From Akanthomyces muscarius (lineage: Eukaryota > Ascomycota > Sordariomycetes > Hypocreales > Cordycipitaceae), in the NCBI RefSeq assembly GCF_028009165.1, contig NC_079246.1, forward strand, positions 3,720,001-3,784,000: 64,000 nucleotides of DNA. The letters run 5' to 3'. Below are positions 23,792-34,580 of the stretch, one piece after another. Under the pieces are notes generated by a model. It searched no databases and was not told the origin of the DNA. It saw only the letters and a list, made by a program, of their open reading frames with translations. Within the stretch, counting starts at the first letter, position 1; every line of letters begins with the position of its first letter. Position numbers and translations under genes: made by a program.

Positions 23792-25457
23792 ATGCCGCTG
23801 CCAATTTTTTTTCTCGCCCTACTATGCCTTATCGGGTATCTAACTTATGTTTACATCATTTATCCGTGGCGTGTTTCGCCTTTAAGAAAACTTCCTGTGC
23901 CTCACTGGTCCTGTCACTTTTCAAGCTTCTGGATTCTCCGCGCGAGGAAGAATGGCACAGAGAACGCCTCACTGCGAGATGCACACCAGCGTGTTGGAAA
24001 TATTGTGCGTGTGTCATCTAATACCATCAGCGTAGATGGCGTCGATGCTATGAGAATTATTTACCAGGGCGGCTTTGCAAAGTCACCGTGGTACAGTGTT
24101 TTTGATAACTACGGGTATGTCGCCCGTTGTCTGGGCTGTACCCAGCGCTAAAGAGGATGGCAGGGTGCCTTGCATGTTTTCGACACTTGAATCCAAGGCA
24201 CATTCAAAAAGAAAGCGAATGATCTCGAATGTTTACTCCAAATCGTTAGTCATGTCTTCAGAGGCTGCCAAGGCTCAAAGTCATGTCATTATGTTCAACC
24301 GACTCTTACCGCTCTTGAAAGACGAAGCCGCCAAGAGTCAAGGCGGCACTGAAGTACAGTCGCTTTTCATGGCTACGACGATGGATTTGATATCGGCGTA
24401 CATTTTTGGACTAATTAACGGTACTAATTTTGTACAAAACAAGACTTATCGGGATGAGTGGCTGGACCTTTACCTATCGCGCCACCATCATCACTTCTGG
24501 CCCCAGGAGCTGCCCTTCGTCACAGGGGTGCTCAAACGAATTGGAGTGCGCCTCTATCCTGCATTTGTCGACGATGCCAATGACGAACTGCGCTCCTGGA
24601 ACAAATATCGGTGCGAAAAGGCCAATGAGAGTTATCTTGGCGGGGCAACGTACACTGATCCGGCCAATTTCCCAGTCGTTTTCAATGCGATGCAGCAAGG
24701 CATCCGCAAGGAGGAGAAGGTTGAAGGCCACAGGTCCATTCTATACGAAACGACCATACAACAGCGAGATGCTTCCATTGCCAGCGAAATACTGGACCAG
24801 GTTCTTGCGGGTCACGAAACGGCCGGCATCGTGTTAACATATGCGTCCTGGCACTTGTCAAAGTCGCCTGGTCTGCAGGCGCAACTACGAGAAGAGTTAT
24901 TGCCCTTGATCCCCTGTGGCGAAGATATCTTGCCCGACGCAAGAAAGCTCGATGGGCTCCCCCTTTTGAATGCCATTGTAATGGAGACATTGCGACTACA
25001 CGCTCCGATACCCGGCCCACAGCCACGCCAGACGCCATATCCGGGTTCGCACATCGAGGGGCACTTTATCCCCGGTGGTGTACGCATTGCCTCATTGGCT
25101 CACACGCTGCACTTGAATGAAGCAGTTTTTAGCAAAGCCGCTATTTGGAACCCGAATAGGTGGCTCGAGAGTAGCGACCAAGACACGATGAAGCGCCACT
25201 TCTGGGCCTTTGGTAGCGGAGGGAGAATGTGCATCGGGTCCAACTTTGCACTCCAAGGTTTGTCAGCATTTGTTCACACCGTCTCCAGTTGATACTGACA
25301 TTTAATAGAAATGAAAACTGTAATTTCTATCATATATGTCAACTTTACCACGACAATCATGGATGACAGTGGCATCGAGCAGACGGATGGCTATTCTGCG
25401 CGGCCAAAAGCCGACCGGCTGTTTCTCCGTTTTCGCCGAGTATCAGATACAATTTAG
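23792..25457 (+). CDS. cytochrome P450 monooxygenase
   Basis: Haem-thiolate monooxygenase of 521 residues, microsomal through the N-terminal helix MPLPIFFLALLCLIGYLTYV. Exons are 23792-24114, 24164-25257 and 25309-25457. The oxygen-binding I-helix is LAGHETAG (about residue 345), ExxR is ETLR (about 405) and the haem loop is FGSGGRMCIG (about residue 465), so all key residues are present. The first intron could end at 24145 (31 nt) or 24163 (49 nt); both keep the frame, and I chose the longer because 31 nt is very short for a fungal intron. An upstream in-frame ATG at 23642 is less likely since it precedes the membrane anchor. The TIR element sits directly in front of it. It is convergent with a zinc-cluster gene. 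The substrate is unknown. Confidence 0.92.
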
Positions 25458-25670
25458 TCTTTAGTGTTTCTTTTCAATAGCTAACTAATCAGCTTTCATT
25501 TTTGAATCAACTGACAAATACTACTGAGCTCTTGCATGTAGCTCTTCCTGCTACTGCCCGACAGGTTCCCCAAGTGAACTATGTGTACTCATTTCTGGAT
25601 AGTTTGGCGGTCTCGCGCCTCCTGCATCCGGGTCCATGCTAGCGCCGTGTAAATCACAAACTTCCGGTAA

Positions 25671-27414
25671 TTACTGACTTTGCTGAAGGCACAACACATC
25701 GAATACGCCCACAGAGGTCATCTCCCCACCCTCTAACGGTGCTGGTCTCAACGGATAGTGTAACATCGACAGTTGCATATCCATGCCCCAACCCAGCTTT
25801 GTCGACCCAATATGCTCTTCCGAGTGTTGAAGCAATTTTGGTAGTAGATGAGACGCACGGCCTCGAATGCAGCGCAAGGTACTTACAATAGCACCCAACA
25901 AATCCTGCGGCCCGAGGACCATGGCGTTGGGGTTTGTTAATGGACTCACTTCGACGAGGCTTGTTCCGATATCGAACAGTTTTTGTTCCTGCAAAGGTCG
26001 TAAGTCAATTGTCACAAGATTATTACAGTAGAGTTTCAGCTACCAGAGATATCCCATGCCTGTTTTTCGAGGCCGTGCTTACTGTTGTGAGCGACGACAT
26101 GATGGAACTGCCAGCATCGAATGGCAAACTCAACTCTGGTAGTACCATTGAGCTACCGCAACATTGTGCCGCAATTTCACACGTCAAGCGCCACATTCTC
26201 ACTCGAAGCCAATGTTGCGTTATGAGCGTGTCGAACTGCTGACTTTCAAGCACTGAGTTTTGTGGCTGCACAGCGCTCAGCGCCTGGATGACTCTTTGCC
26301 CAAGGTATGAGATAGTCGTTAAATTTGATGACGTTGTTTGCCACTCGTATAATTCTGGAGGCAGAGACTCGAATAAATGGACATGGTTGACAAAGTCGTT
26401 CATGATGATGGGACAGTCAGAGTCGAATATTTGTGGTTTCGGTACAGTTCGTCTTAGCAAGACCGGCAGTCGACGCTGCAGCGCGTATGTTCTGCGCAGG
26501 AATTAGTGGAATTGCGAATTTATAGTACGAGGCTGAAATTTCTACCTTTCCGATATGAATAGTAGCCAGAAAATTCGCCTACGTCTATCAATGTCCTTGT
26601 CGGTCAAGCCGGCCAGCGATTCCGCTGTCTCGGTGTCCATTTCGAGCAAGATGGCCATTGATACGCTTTGATTCAGATAGAACCAGGCTTTTTTGTATTT
26701 CTCTTGATTTCCGTAGCAGACGAATAGGAAGAACGATGTTAGAATAGCGTCTTCTGACATGGTGTCTGCAATGTCTATTTTCTTGCGAACGTCTTCAGCC
26801 GCAGCCAGAAATTGGAGACCAGTTGTAGAAGAGTTAAACGCGCCCTCGTTATAGGGTATTCCTTCGCTGTGGGTAGTATTTTCCTCAGAATGGTCGAGTC
26901 GTAATTGAATTCGGGTTACCGCGGCCAAAGCGAGTAGAAGGGCAAACCGTGATGGGGCCAGTGAATTAGCTGCAGCGCAGTCGGCCAAAAGTGTTATTTC
27001 ATCCGCCACAGGCATAACGGGGAACAGGTATGTCATGAATATTTTGACGTGATTAGACAGTCTGGACGCGATATCGTAGCCGATACTTGGCACTAGCAGC
27101 GGCGAAGGCGATGGCGAGAGCGGCAATGAGCGGACATCCGGGATCTGGAGATGGTAGGATGAAACTCCCTCGCTGGCGAACTGAGTGCTTCGCTGAGCAT
27201 TGGGGAGGATCTGAACTGCGGCTTCTTTCGCCAGGCTTTCTTTGATCAATGCTAGCCTTTTCCCTTTGCCACCTTTAGGTCCCCGTCTTTGTAGGTTGTG
27301 CCGATACTGGCATGGCAAATCGCAGGCCACACAGGTGCCACAGGGCGCCGCGCGATCACATCTCGTCTTGCGGAGTCGGCAATTATCGCAGACAGGCTGT
27401 GTGTTTGGCGGCAT
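25671..27414 (-). CDS. Zn(II)2Cys6 transcription factor
   Basis: Three exons (26546-27414, 26044-26491, 25671-25988) join to 544 residues. The zinc cluster is at residues 9-36 with spacing C-x2-C-x6-C-x5-C-x2-C-x6-C: CDNCRLRKTRC, then PCGTC and LPC. A basic linker follows (KGGKGKR). The middle region has the fungal-specific TF domain: IFMTYLFPVMPV, AFNSSTTGLQFLAAAED, LLEMDTETAES and RRRIFWLLFISER. The last exon contains a possible GTAAGT donor at 25890, but no acceptor keeps a good frame, so I leave it unspliced. It lies tail to tail with the P450 and is the obvious candidate local regulator. The C-terminal end is the least certain part. Confidence 0.87.
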
Positions 27415-28085
27415 GTGGTGATACCCCTAAGCGGACGCTCGTCACATTGACACGTCAATTCCTCGCTATTGAGATGCTTTCGACGTGCAGTCGTTCGATT
27501 TCAGAGTTTGGGTAGGTTGACGACGACGAGTAATTTAGCCCATTTACGAAGATGGCCACTCCCTCTGATTTGCCGCACCAATAAAGGAAGAGCGTGGCGT
27601 AGCGGGACAATAACTTACTGCGCTAAGCAGCGCGCTGAAAAAAAACTGCCTCAGCTGACTCAAGTCGATGTGTGATCAAGTAAAGAAACATCACTCGAAC
27701 AGGGGTATTTTCATATTTCCCCTACGGCCGTACGTTCACTCAATTTACTCGGTTTCTCTTTAAAAGGTTGACGGCAGCTAGGAATATATTTTTGAACTGA
27801 TTCTGCAATTCGTTTGGTGAGCAACTCCTTCGCTGGTGGCGTGTCTGTCAACGAGCGGTGCGCTGAAAGGGAAGAAGCCGACCACCAAAGCACCCCGAGG
27901 ACCCTAGTTACAAAGGTTATCTACAGGGAGCATGCCGCCCGTAGGCTTGTGTATTCTCCGCAGTAGCATCGAAGTCCGTGCACTTAGGCAATGAGAGCGA
28001 GTCACATGGGAGCTGAATATTCTTGGTGCAAGTATATACATGTTATCACTTGTACATGATATGATGTTTTCAGAAAACGATCGCA
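27415..28085. other. intergenic stretch
   Basis: This 0.67 kb lies between the zinc-cluster promoter and the sedolisin 3' end. I see nothing coding. Confidence 0.55.
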
Positions 28086-30226
28086 CTATAGCTCGAGGAA
28101 GTATTTCACCCACTTCTCATAGTTGGGTGTACCAAGGCCGGACACAGGGTCCCAGCCCTGAACAGCGCTGAAGCCGTTGTTACCGCAAGCACTGAAGCCA
28201 CGATCGCTGAAAATACCACCCAGAGACTGGTCGCCCTCGGTGACATCGTTGTAGAAGCCATCAATGCTGGCTGCATCGTAAAGGGCGGGATTGGCGAAGC
28301 CAATAGGGCCCTTGCCAGCATTCATGCGAACATCGTTGATGCGATTGAAGATCGAAGCAACAATGGGAGCGGACATAGAAGTACCGCCGCTGAGGGTGGC
28401 GTTGCCTTGAGCAACGACGAGACCGTTGTCGCCAAGAGCCGCAACATCGGGATAGGCCCTACCAGCACGGTTGTAAATACCGCGGGTGTCGGTAGGGATA
28501 GTACCATTGGACGTCTCGTAAGAGAAGTAATTAGGGTTGTGGCGGAGGAGATAGCTGCAATCAGTTAGCACATTCAGTCTATTACCGTATTCATAGCCAG
28601 CATACTGCTTGGGGAATACATACTTGGAAACGGCATCGTTCTGGTACTTGGGACGGGGGAAAATGTTGGAGAAGCCACCTCCAGGCGAAAAGCTGGTGGT
28701 GACAACTTCAGCGTCGCCGACCTTTCTACCTTTAGGAAGTACGGTAGAGCCAACAGCAGTGACAAAGGGGCAGACAGCCAAGAAGGAGGGTGTAAAGATG
28801 TCGTTGTGAGGCCCAGCGCACTGGTTCTGGCGACTGGCAACACCGGTGTCGCCGCTGGAAACGACAATAGTGACACCGACAGTTCCAAGCTTCATGAATT
28901 CGTTGCAAACACGCTGTTGAATGTCAGCATAGGCCTTTAAACCTTTCCTTCTTCGCTTTTGGTGCCAAAATAGTTCTCACCTGGACAACAGGAACGGGCT
29001 CGTCCATCTCGGCGTCGCCGTAAGAGACAGACATGACGTTCGAAGGCTGATACTTGCCGCACATTAGTCTGCGGTCGTAGTTGGGGTCCGTCTTGCAAAA
29101 GTCCTTGTCGACAGCACTTGCCCAGTCAGCGAAGAACTGGCTGAATGCATTTCTCAGAGGCTTGTTCTGGAAAATCACAACGTTCTGCGGCTGGATTATG
29201 GGATAGGCCATGTCCAGGTCCAGAAGAGACTCGCCGCCACCGTCCTCCTGGCGGACAGGGGCGGTAGCACCGTTGATGAGAGCCAACTGGGGCTTGGTTC
29301 CTTTGGGAACGTTATGGGCGTATTTTTCAATAAAAATATCAAGATCCTCCTGGTCAAAAGTATCTTCAGTCTCCCAGATGCCAAGAGAGTTGACATATTC
29401 AGGGTTATTCTCCAAAGGGATCTTGTACATGTCCCGAATGCATTGGGGGGTGATGACCTCGTCACAGCCGACTGACTCTATAATGAGGGTCCTTATTAGC
29501 GGTGTTAATGATTACGCAACACTTCAATACTCACTGTTAGAGTTCAGTCTGTCAATGACACCTTGAGCGAGTGGTCGGAGAGGCTCCGTGACAGCGTACT
29601 TGTCAGCAGCACCCTTGACCGATGCAGGGGCATCGCGGCGCTGCACTTGGCCAAGGCTGACAGCAGGGTACACAAAGTCAACGAACGAGGCAATCTCTGT
29701 TGGCAGACTGTATTCCTCGACACCAATGTGGTCTCTGCCAGTGATTTTGCTCTGGTAGACGTGGTATCTAGTCTGAAGGACCTTCTCCATTTTTCCAACA
29801 GTGGAATCGATGTTGATATATGTGCGGGACTTGTCCAGGACAATGTCCTTCGAAGGAACACCAGCCTTAACGAGCCAGTCAGTGACTGTCTTGATGGTTT
29901 GGCTATCTGCAGCATAATAGTCGATGGCTTCCTGAGCCGTCATGTGCTTGCCGTAGTCGGGGGACTTGGGGTTGGAGCTGACTGCGTTAGTAATAATGTT
30001 GCGCTTACACGCAGGGGTTGACTTACATGTCGTAGAGACGCTGCGTGCCCTCTTCGATGTTGCTTTGCTTGAGAGCGAACTGCACAGGGAGTTTCGTAAG
30101 AGCATCGGCAGGCTCACCACGGACATAGTGCTGGCGAGGCGTAGTCCGCTTCTCGTGAACGATGTGGCTGTCGGCGGGGAAGCCGAGGGCGCCAAGCACT
30201 AGGCTAGACAGAATAATACCCTTCAT
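28086..30226 (-). CDS. secreted sedolisin (S53 serine-carboxyl / tripeptidyl peptidase)
   Basis: Acid-active peptidase with signal peptide MKGIILSSLVLGALGFPA, an S53 propeptide (about residues 20-190, with NPKSPDYGKHMT) and the catalytic domain. Exons: 30027-30226, 29535-29977, 28981-29477, 28606-28913 and 28086-28554, giving 638 residues. The catalytic Glu and Asp are in GGGESLLDLDMAYP, the oxyanion Asp in SSGDTGV, and the nucleophile Ser in GGTSMSAP. The terminal Asp/Gly calcium site is near GWDPVSGLGTPNY. The last intron (28555-28605, 51 nt) has GTATGC, a GCTAAC branch motif and TGCAG. It is a multiple of three without a stop, so an unspliced 655-residue form would also read through. The family releases tripeptides from, or cuts within, proteins at low pH. 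Confidence 0.92.
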
Positions 30227-32394
30227 CGTGAGACAACGTAGATCAATTGCAACACAATCGAAGCTAAAATGAAAATACTACCTTGTGTGAAACACTTCTC
30301 CAGGCAGCGGGAGCACCCTTTATACGTAGAATCTCTCGCACCTTGTTCACACGGCAATTCTGCACGTTGCCATTGTATATTTAGCAGACCGGCGCTCAAC
30401 CATTTCTGTGGTCCGCTGACCGCGTTCCTGACTAGGCTGGGCCGAAAGACTAGGATAGAGAGATGTCGCTTCGATGTGACTTGCCTATTTGGGGGAACTG
30501 CGCCATGGTCGCTCGGCCGGTCTGGTCCGCCGCAGCGAAACGTAAAGTTCTTGGAGGGCCAGCCGACCGGAAACTTACCAGTAAAGGGCCGGTGACGGAA
30601 GAATTCAGGGGATATGGCGAATCGCTTTCGCGACCTTCCATCTTTGTCCTCTTCCACCGCTCAGTTCATCTCCGCCGCCCCACGGGGAGCTCCAGCGGCG
30701 CAGCCCTTTCTGGTCCAGCATACGAGTAAGGCGTTCCCCATCGTGGCCCCTGCACTGCACTAGGGCGCAAGTTCTTGGTCGGCGTCGGTCCCGCTTCCTT
30801 GCCAACTTGCGCATCAGGCATCCTGCCAGATGCATGACAGAGAAATTTAATCTCTATACGACAAGTAGGCGGGGCGTTCGGCTTCCTCCATGCGAGAAAA
30901 TGAGGGTCTAGAGCAGATAACATGGCGTTTCGGTTGGGTAATCGGCAGCGGTTCCCTTCTTATCGCCTTCCTTTCTCAACCCACATTGCAGAAGGATCCA
31001 TAAATTGTACTCGTCAACAGGTCACTCACGCAGACCATAGCAACTGCCAGTGAGCAGGGAGAGTTCCATCCTTGGTGATGTCTACTCGAGCAATACATAC
31101 CACTTTGTTCAGGAATCATGACTATGGTCGTCCTGCCAAGTCGAATTCGGATCAGCAAATCGTGACTCGATCTAGTGTAGTCTTGGCTATCTAAGCCCAA
31201 GCCACAGAGGCCCGGCTAGCGTAGCCTCCTCGAGGGCGGCCTAGCCTGCCCCCTCCCCCCGGGGTGCCTGGCCGTGCTTGAGCATGTCCGGAGAGGTTCT
31301 CCACGCTAGCCAGGACCTTTGTATACGGAGCCACACTGGGGTAATTCCATGCGGCAATGAGCCATCTACTCAACTCGCTGCCTCGTGGGGCCTTGTAAGG
31401 TTTAGTTAAAAGACAAATCATGACGCCCGTCCAACATGATGGCTGCCAATTTTATGCTGCGAGGCAACAGTTGCCTAAGACAACGCTTGCACTCGTTTGA
31501 CCTGCCACTAGCCGTTCTTTGTCTCTCAAGCTTTGCTCGGAAAAAGTAGTTAAGCATGTGCCATGCTCTACTTCTAGAAGCGCAGCTATCCATTTCACAA
31601 ACCTCCTATCTTCCCAGAACACCCTTGGCAATAAGCAACCGAAATAAGGAAACAGAGGGAAAGATAGCCAGCAGGCTGAGAATTTCCAAGAGTAGTTTGA
31701 GCTTTACTATAAGTTTCTTTCGTCAGCGAGGTAGCCGCTATCTAAAATACATGTTCCGCCAGCTCCGCGGCCGTCGCGTGCAGCCTGGAGATGCCCTCGA
31801 AAATTCACTAAAGGGGGTAAATGGGTCTCGTCGAATATTGCTTCCAGGCATGATGTGGTTCCGTCAAGCAAGGGGTATCAGAAAGGTAGCTCGGTAAATC
31901 AAGGTCATGACGCCACAGCTGTGGTTTACCTCGGACATGAGGAACTCTCCTTGGAAATTAAATGTGATTATCGGGACTGCGCATCGGAATTTTGGAGAAT
32001 TCTCTAACGACAATGGAATTGTGAGTCTCAACCTAGATTATACGCTGTACAAGCTTCGCGTTACTGCAGCACAACGTACGCGTTACAGCAAGGCGCCTGC
32101 CGTTTCTAGCCAAAGCCCTACAGCCGCACTACGCGCGAGCTGCACTTGTCACGATGGAACGAGAGCAACCACATTTGGTGTTCTTCGTGTCAAATCTCTC
32201 TTACATAGTGCCTAAAATGAGCCGCTCTACTGGCGCTTGCTACTTACCGAGATTCAGCTGCCACCCTTCTCCCTCGGTATGCCAACTTTGCTGGCTGACG
32301 GCACTGTGCGTTCCGCTGCGTAACATGATCAGCCAAAGCCCTCGGCCGAACTTGGGTATACCCCAGCTTTGCAATATTAAGGCTCCAGAAATGC
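30227..32394. other. gene-poor stretch, 2.2 kb
   Basis: This includes the sedolisin promoter. Open frames are short on both strands and have no recognisable domain. A C/G-rich segment lies at about 31200-31300. I found no RNA gene. The right end runs into the hydrolase relic. Confidence 0.5.
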
Positions 32395-32580
32395 ATGAAA
32401 GCTGGAAACTGTGGATCTGGTGACCATAGTATCCTTGACGAGACTCGTCAGCTTTTTCCGGCCGCCAGCACGTACGACTATTATGCAATCCCAGACACCG
32501 GTCACTGCGTCAACTTCCACTATTCCGCTCCAGCTGCTTTCAATCGTGTACACAATTGGCTTGAGAACGAAGGTTTTTGA
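32395..32580 (+). pseudogene. 3' remnant of an alpha/beta hydrolase gene
   Basis: A 61-codon frame reads like only the C-terminal end of an alpha/beta hydrolase: SILDETRQLFPAASTYDYY, then DTGHCVNFHY with the expected catalytic His, and NRVHNWLENEGF before a stop. The upstream frame has no core domain, nucleophile elbow or signal peptide, and the surrounding 2 kb carries no other piece I can recognise. I therefore call it a truncated relic. It is not related closely to the intact hydrolase at 40511-41830. Confidence 0.6.
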
Positions 32581-33830
32581 ACAGCGTCTTAATGTTTCTC
32601 GGAATTAGTCTAGAACTTGGGCCGCACTTGAAAGGGTGCTTCCATACATCCCACACTGTTAGATATCCGAAACCATTGGATTTGAAACCTAAATAAACAT
32701 ATAAAAATGCATGAATGGGGTTTTGAGGGTGTTAATTTTTACGTTGATGAGAGTACAATAATGGTCATTATCGACTAAGCAACTGTGCAAGGTTGACAGG
32801 GAGGCGCATGAAATTGGGAGTGGCTTTCTGCTACTTTAATAGCTCGTATATGGACTATATTAGTGAGTGGTAGAAATAATGAATAAATTGCAATTTTAAG
32901 GCATCGACTTACATTATTCAACACAGACTCAAGAGAAAGGTGGTGTGAACATTCCAATATTCTCCGTATGTCGAGCTTCATAGCTCAAGTTCGCGATGCA
33001 AGCACAAACGCGTAAGGACTTATTCAACAGTAGTCCTGGATGTCTTTCTATCCATTATTCAGTATAAATCAGGTCAGGGCCTTCGTCTGGCAGTTTTCTC
33101 ACTCGAAAGCGTCAATACTTTTCTGATTGGTATGAGCGCTTTCACACCCAGTGTGACAGAGTGCGCGGCTGCGCAAGCCTTCTATCAAGTTCAATACTTC
33201 GCTTATTATCGCTAGACGTAGCGCCTTTAAAATCGGTGCAATCTGTGGCAATGTTATCTTTGGCTTCAAACCCATCTGCTGGATGGGTTCTTCAGCCAAA
33301 GATGTACACGTGGCCACAGATGAACTGGCGCTTCCAATGGCTTCCGCGAGCGAACGAGGACGGCACCATCGACACTTCAACGAGCCCGTGGCCGCAGCAT
33401 CTCATGGGATGTGAGCTTTCCCAGAAAATTATTTGAACCGCACATGTACTTGACCTCGCGCTGGCTTATCTGTTTGTGGACGCAGCTGTACTTGGTGCGA
33501 ATGCGGCGCCGCACATAACTTGTGGTGTAAGTCCACTCGGCTGCTGACACCGGATGCTCCGCAGCTTGGAGTTGGTTGTGGTTTTTACTGTGGTATTTTG
33601 GGATTGTGACCTTGATATTTGCACTGGAGGCATGGATGGAAGGTGTCCATACAGCGATTTCCTCGTAGCGGACAACTACAGCCAGACGCTAGCTGGCAGG
33701 AGATTTTCAACTTGACAACGCTTCGTTTAGTATGCAACATTAACTTTTGTAAAAAGTAAATTTATGTACTGAGGTATATGTACTGGTATCTTATATACGA
33801 TATGTGCTATGAAGCCTCCGAGCATTGCCC
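32581..33830. other. gene-free stretch
   Basis: This 1.25 kb holds short frames only. The segment at about 33460-33720 has longer frames on both strands, but neither shows a family I recognise. Confidence 0.45.
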
Positions 33831-34580
33831 TTACCCGGTGTAGTTGCAGTAGACGTCGCTGCCGCGGGTACCGCAGTCGGTCAGAATCTGTCCATCCTGA
33901 GTGCGGAGGTCGATGACAGTGCCACCGTTGGGTGTAATAGTGCCTTGGCTGCCGGAAGCTGAAGCATCGGTGAATGTGACGCTGCCAAAGTTGGCAAAGG
34001 GGACCTGGCTGTTGCCCTGCTGGAAGTCCTCGACGATCCACTCGGCATTCGTCTCGCAGAGGGTTGAAGGAGGGCTGGTGAACTTGTGCTGAACTTTTTG
34101 GCCCGTGCTTAGGTTTTCCAGTACAGCGACACCACCGTTCTTGGAGGACGCATCAACGTACATCTTGATGCTGTCGCCAACGCTGACCCCGAAGCCGCTG
34201 AAGCTGTGCGAGTAGTCAGGAATCCACTCATACCAGGCGTCGAATGAGCCATCGCCGTAGAAGGAGATGCCAGTCTGTAGAATGGCGCTCTGGCAGGTGT
34301 CGCCATCAATACCGATCCAGGCAGAGGCGGCGCTGTCGGCGTCACCGGACACTTGAGGCACGACAATGGTGCCCTGGACGTGGTTGTAGCCAGTGCCAAT
34401 CTGGACAACACCGGCCCAGTTGCCCGAGTACTGGGTCTCGGTGGCGTTGCTCGAGGGCTTTTTGAAATGCGAGCGCTGCATCTCACTGGGCTCGCGTTGG
34501 CGAAGAGCACGACCTCTGGTGACGGCGGGAATGGCCGCCGCCAGAGTAGCAAGGGAAGAAAGAACAAGAGAATACTTCAT
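33831..34580 (-). CDS. secreted eqolisin (G1 glutamic peptidase)
   Basis: Single exon of 249 residues; an acid protease of the scytalidoglutamic/aspergilloglutamic peptidase family. Signal peptide MKYSLVLSSLATLAAAIPA is followed by a short basic propeptide (RGRALRQREPSEMQR) and the mature beta-sandwich starting near YSGNWAGVV. The catalytic Gln is in AILQTG (Q102) and the catalytic Glu in NAEWIVEDF (E190). Cysteines at DTCQ, LCET, DCGT and YCNY could form two disulfides. The frame is open further upstream to 34802, but only the ATG at 34580 begins with a signal peptide. With the sedolisin it forms a pair of low-pH secreted proteases. Confidence 0.94.
   Translation of the reverse strand: MKYSLVLSSLATLAAAIPAVTRGRALRQREPSEMQRSHFKKPSSNATETQYSGNWAGVVQIGTGYNHVQGTIVVPQVSGDADSAASAWIGIDGDTCQSAILQTGISFYGDGSFDAWYEWIPDYSHSFSGFGVSVGDSIKMYVDASSKNGGVAVLENLSTGQKVQHKFTSPPSTLCETNAEWIVEDFQQGNSQVPFANFGSVTFTDASASGSQGTITPNGGTVIDLRTQDGQILTDCGTRGSDVYCNYTG

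Noticed and set aside
24115..24145. 31-nt intron in the P450
   Set aside because: It is in frame but very short for a fungal intron; the acceptor at 24163 gives a 49-nt intron, also in frame.
25820..25890. additional intron in the last exon of the zinc-cluster gene, with a GTAAGT donor
   Set aside because: No acceptor within normal distance keeps an open frame that reaches a sensible C-terminus.
28575..28605. GTAATA...TGCAG 31-nt intron inside the sedolisin
   Set aside because: It would shift the frame and destroy the conserved region after it; the 51-nt intron with the same acceptor keeps the frame.
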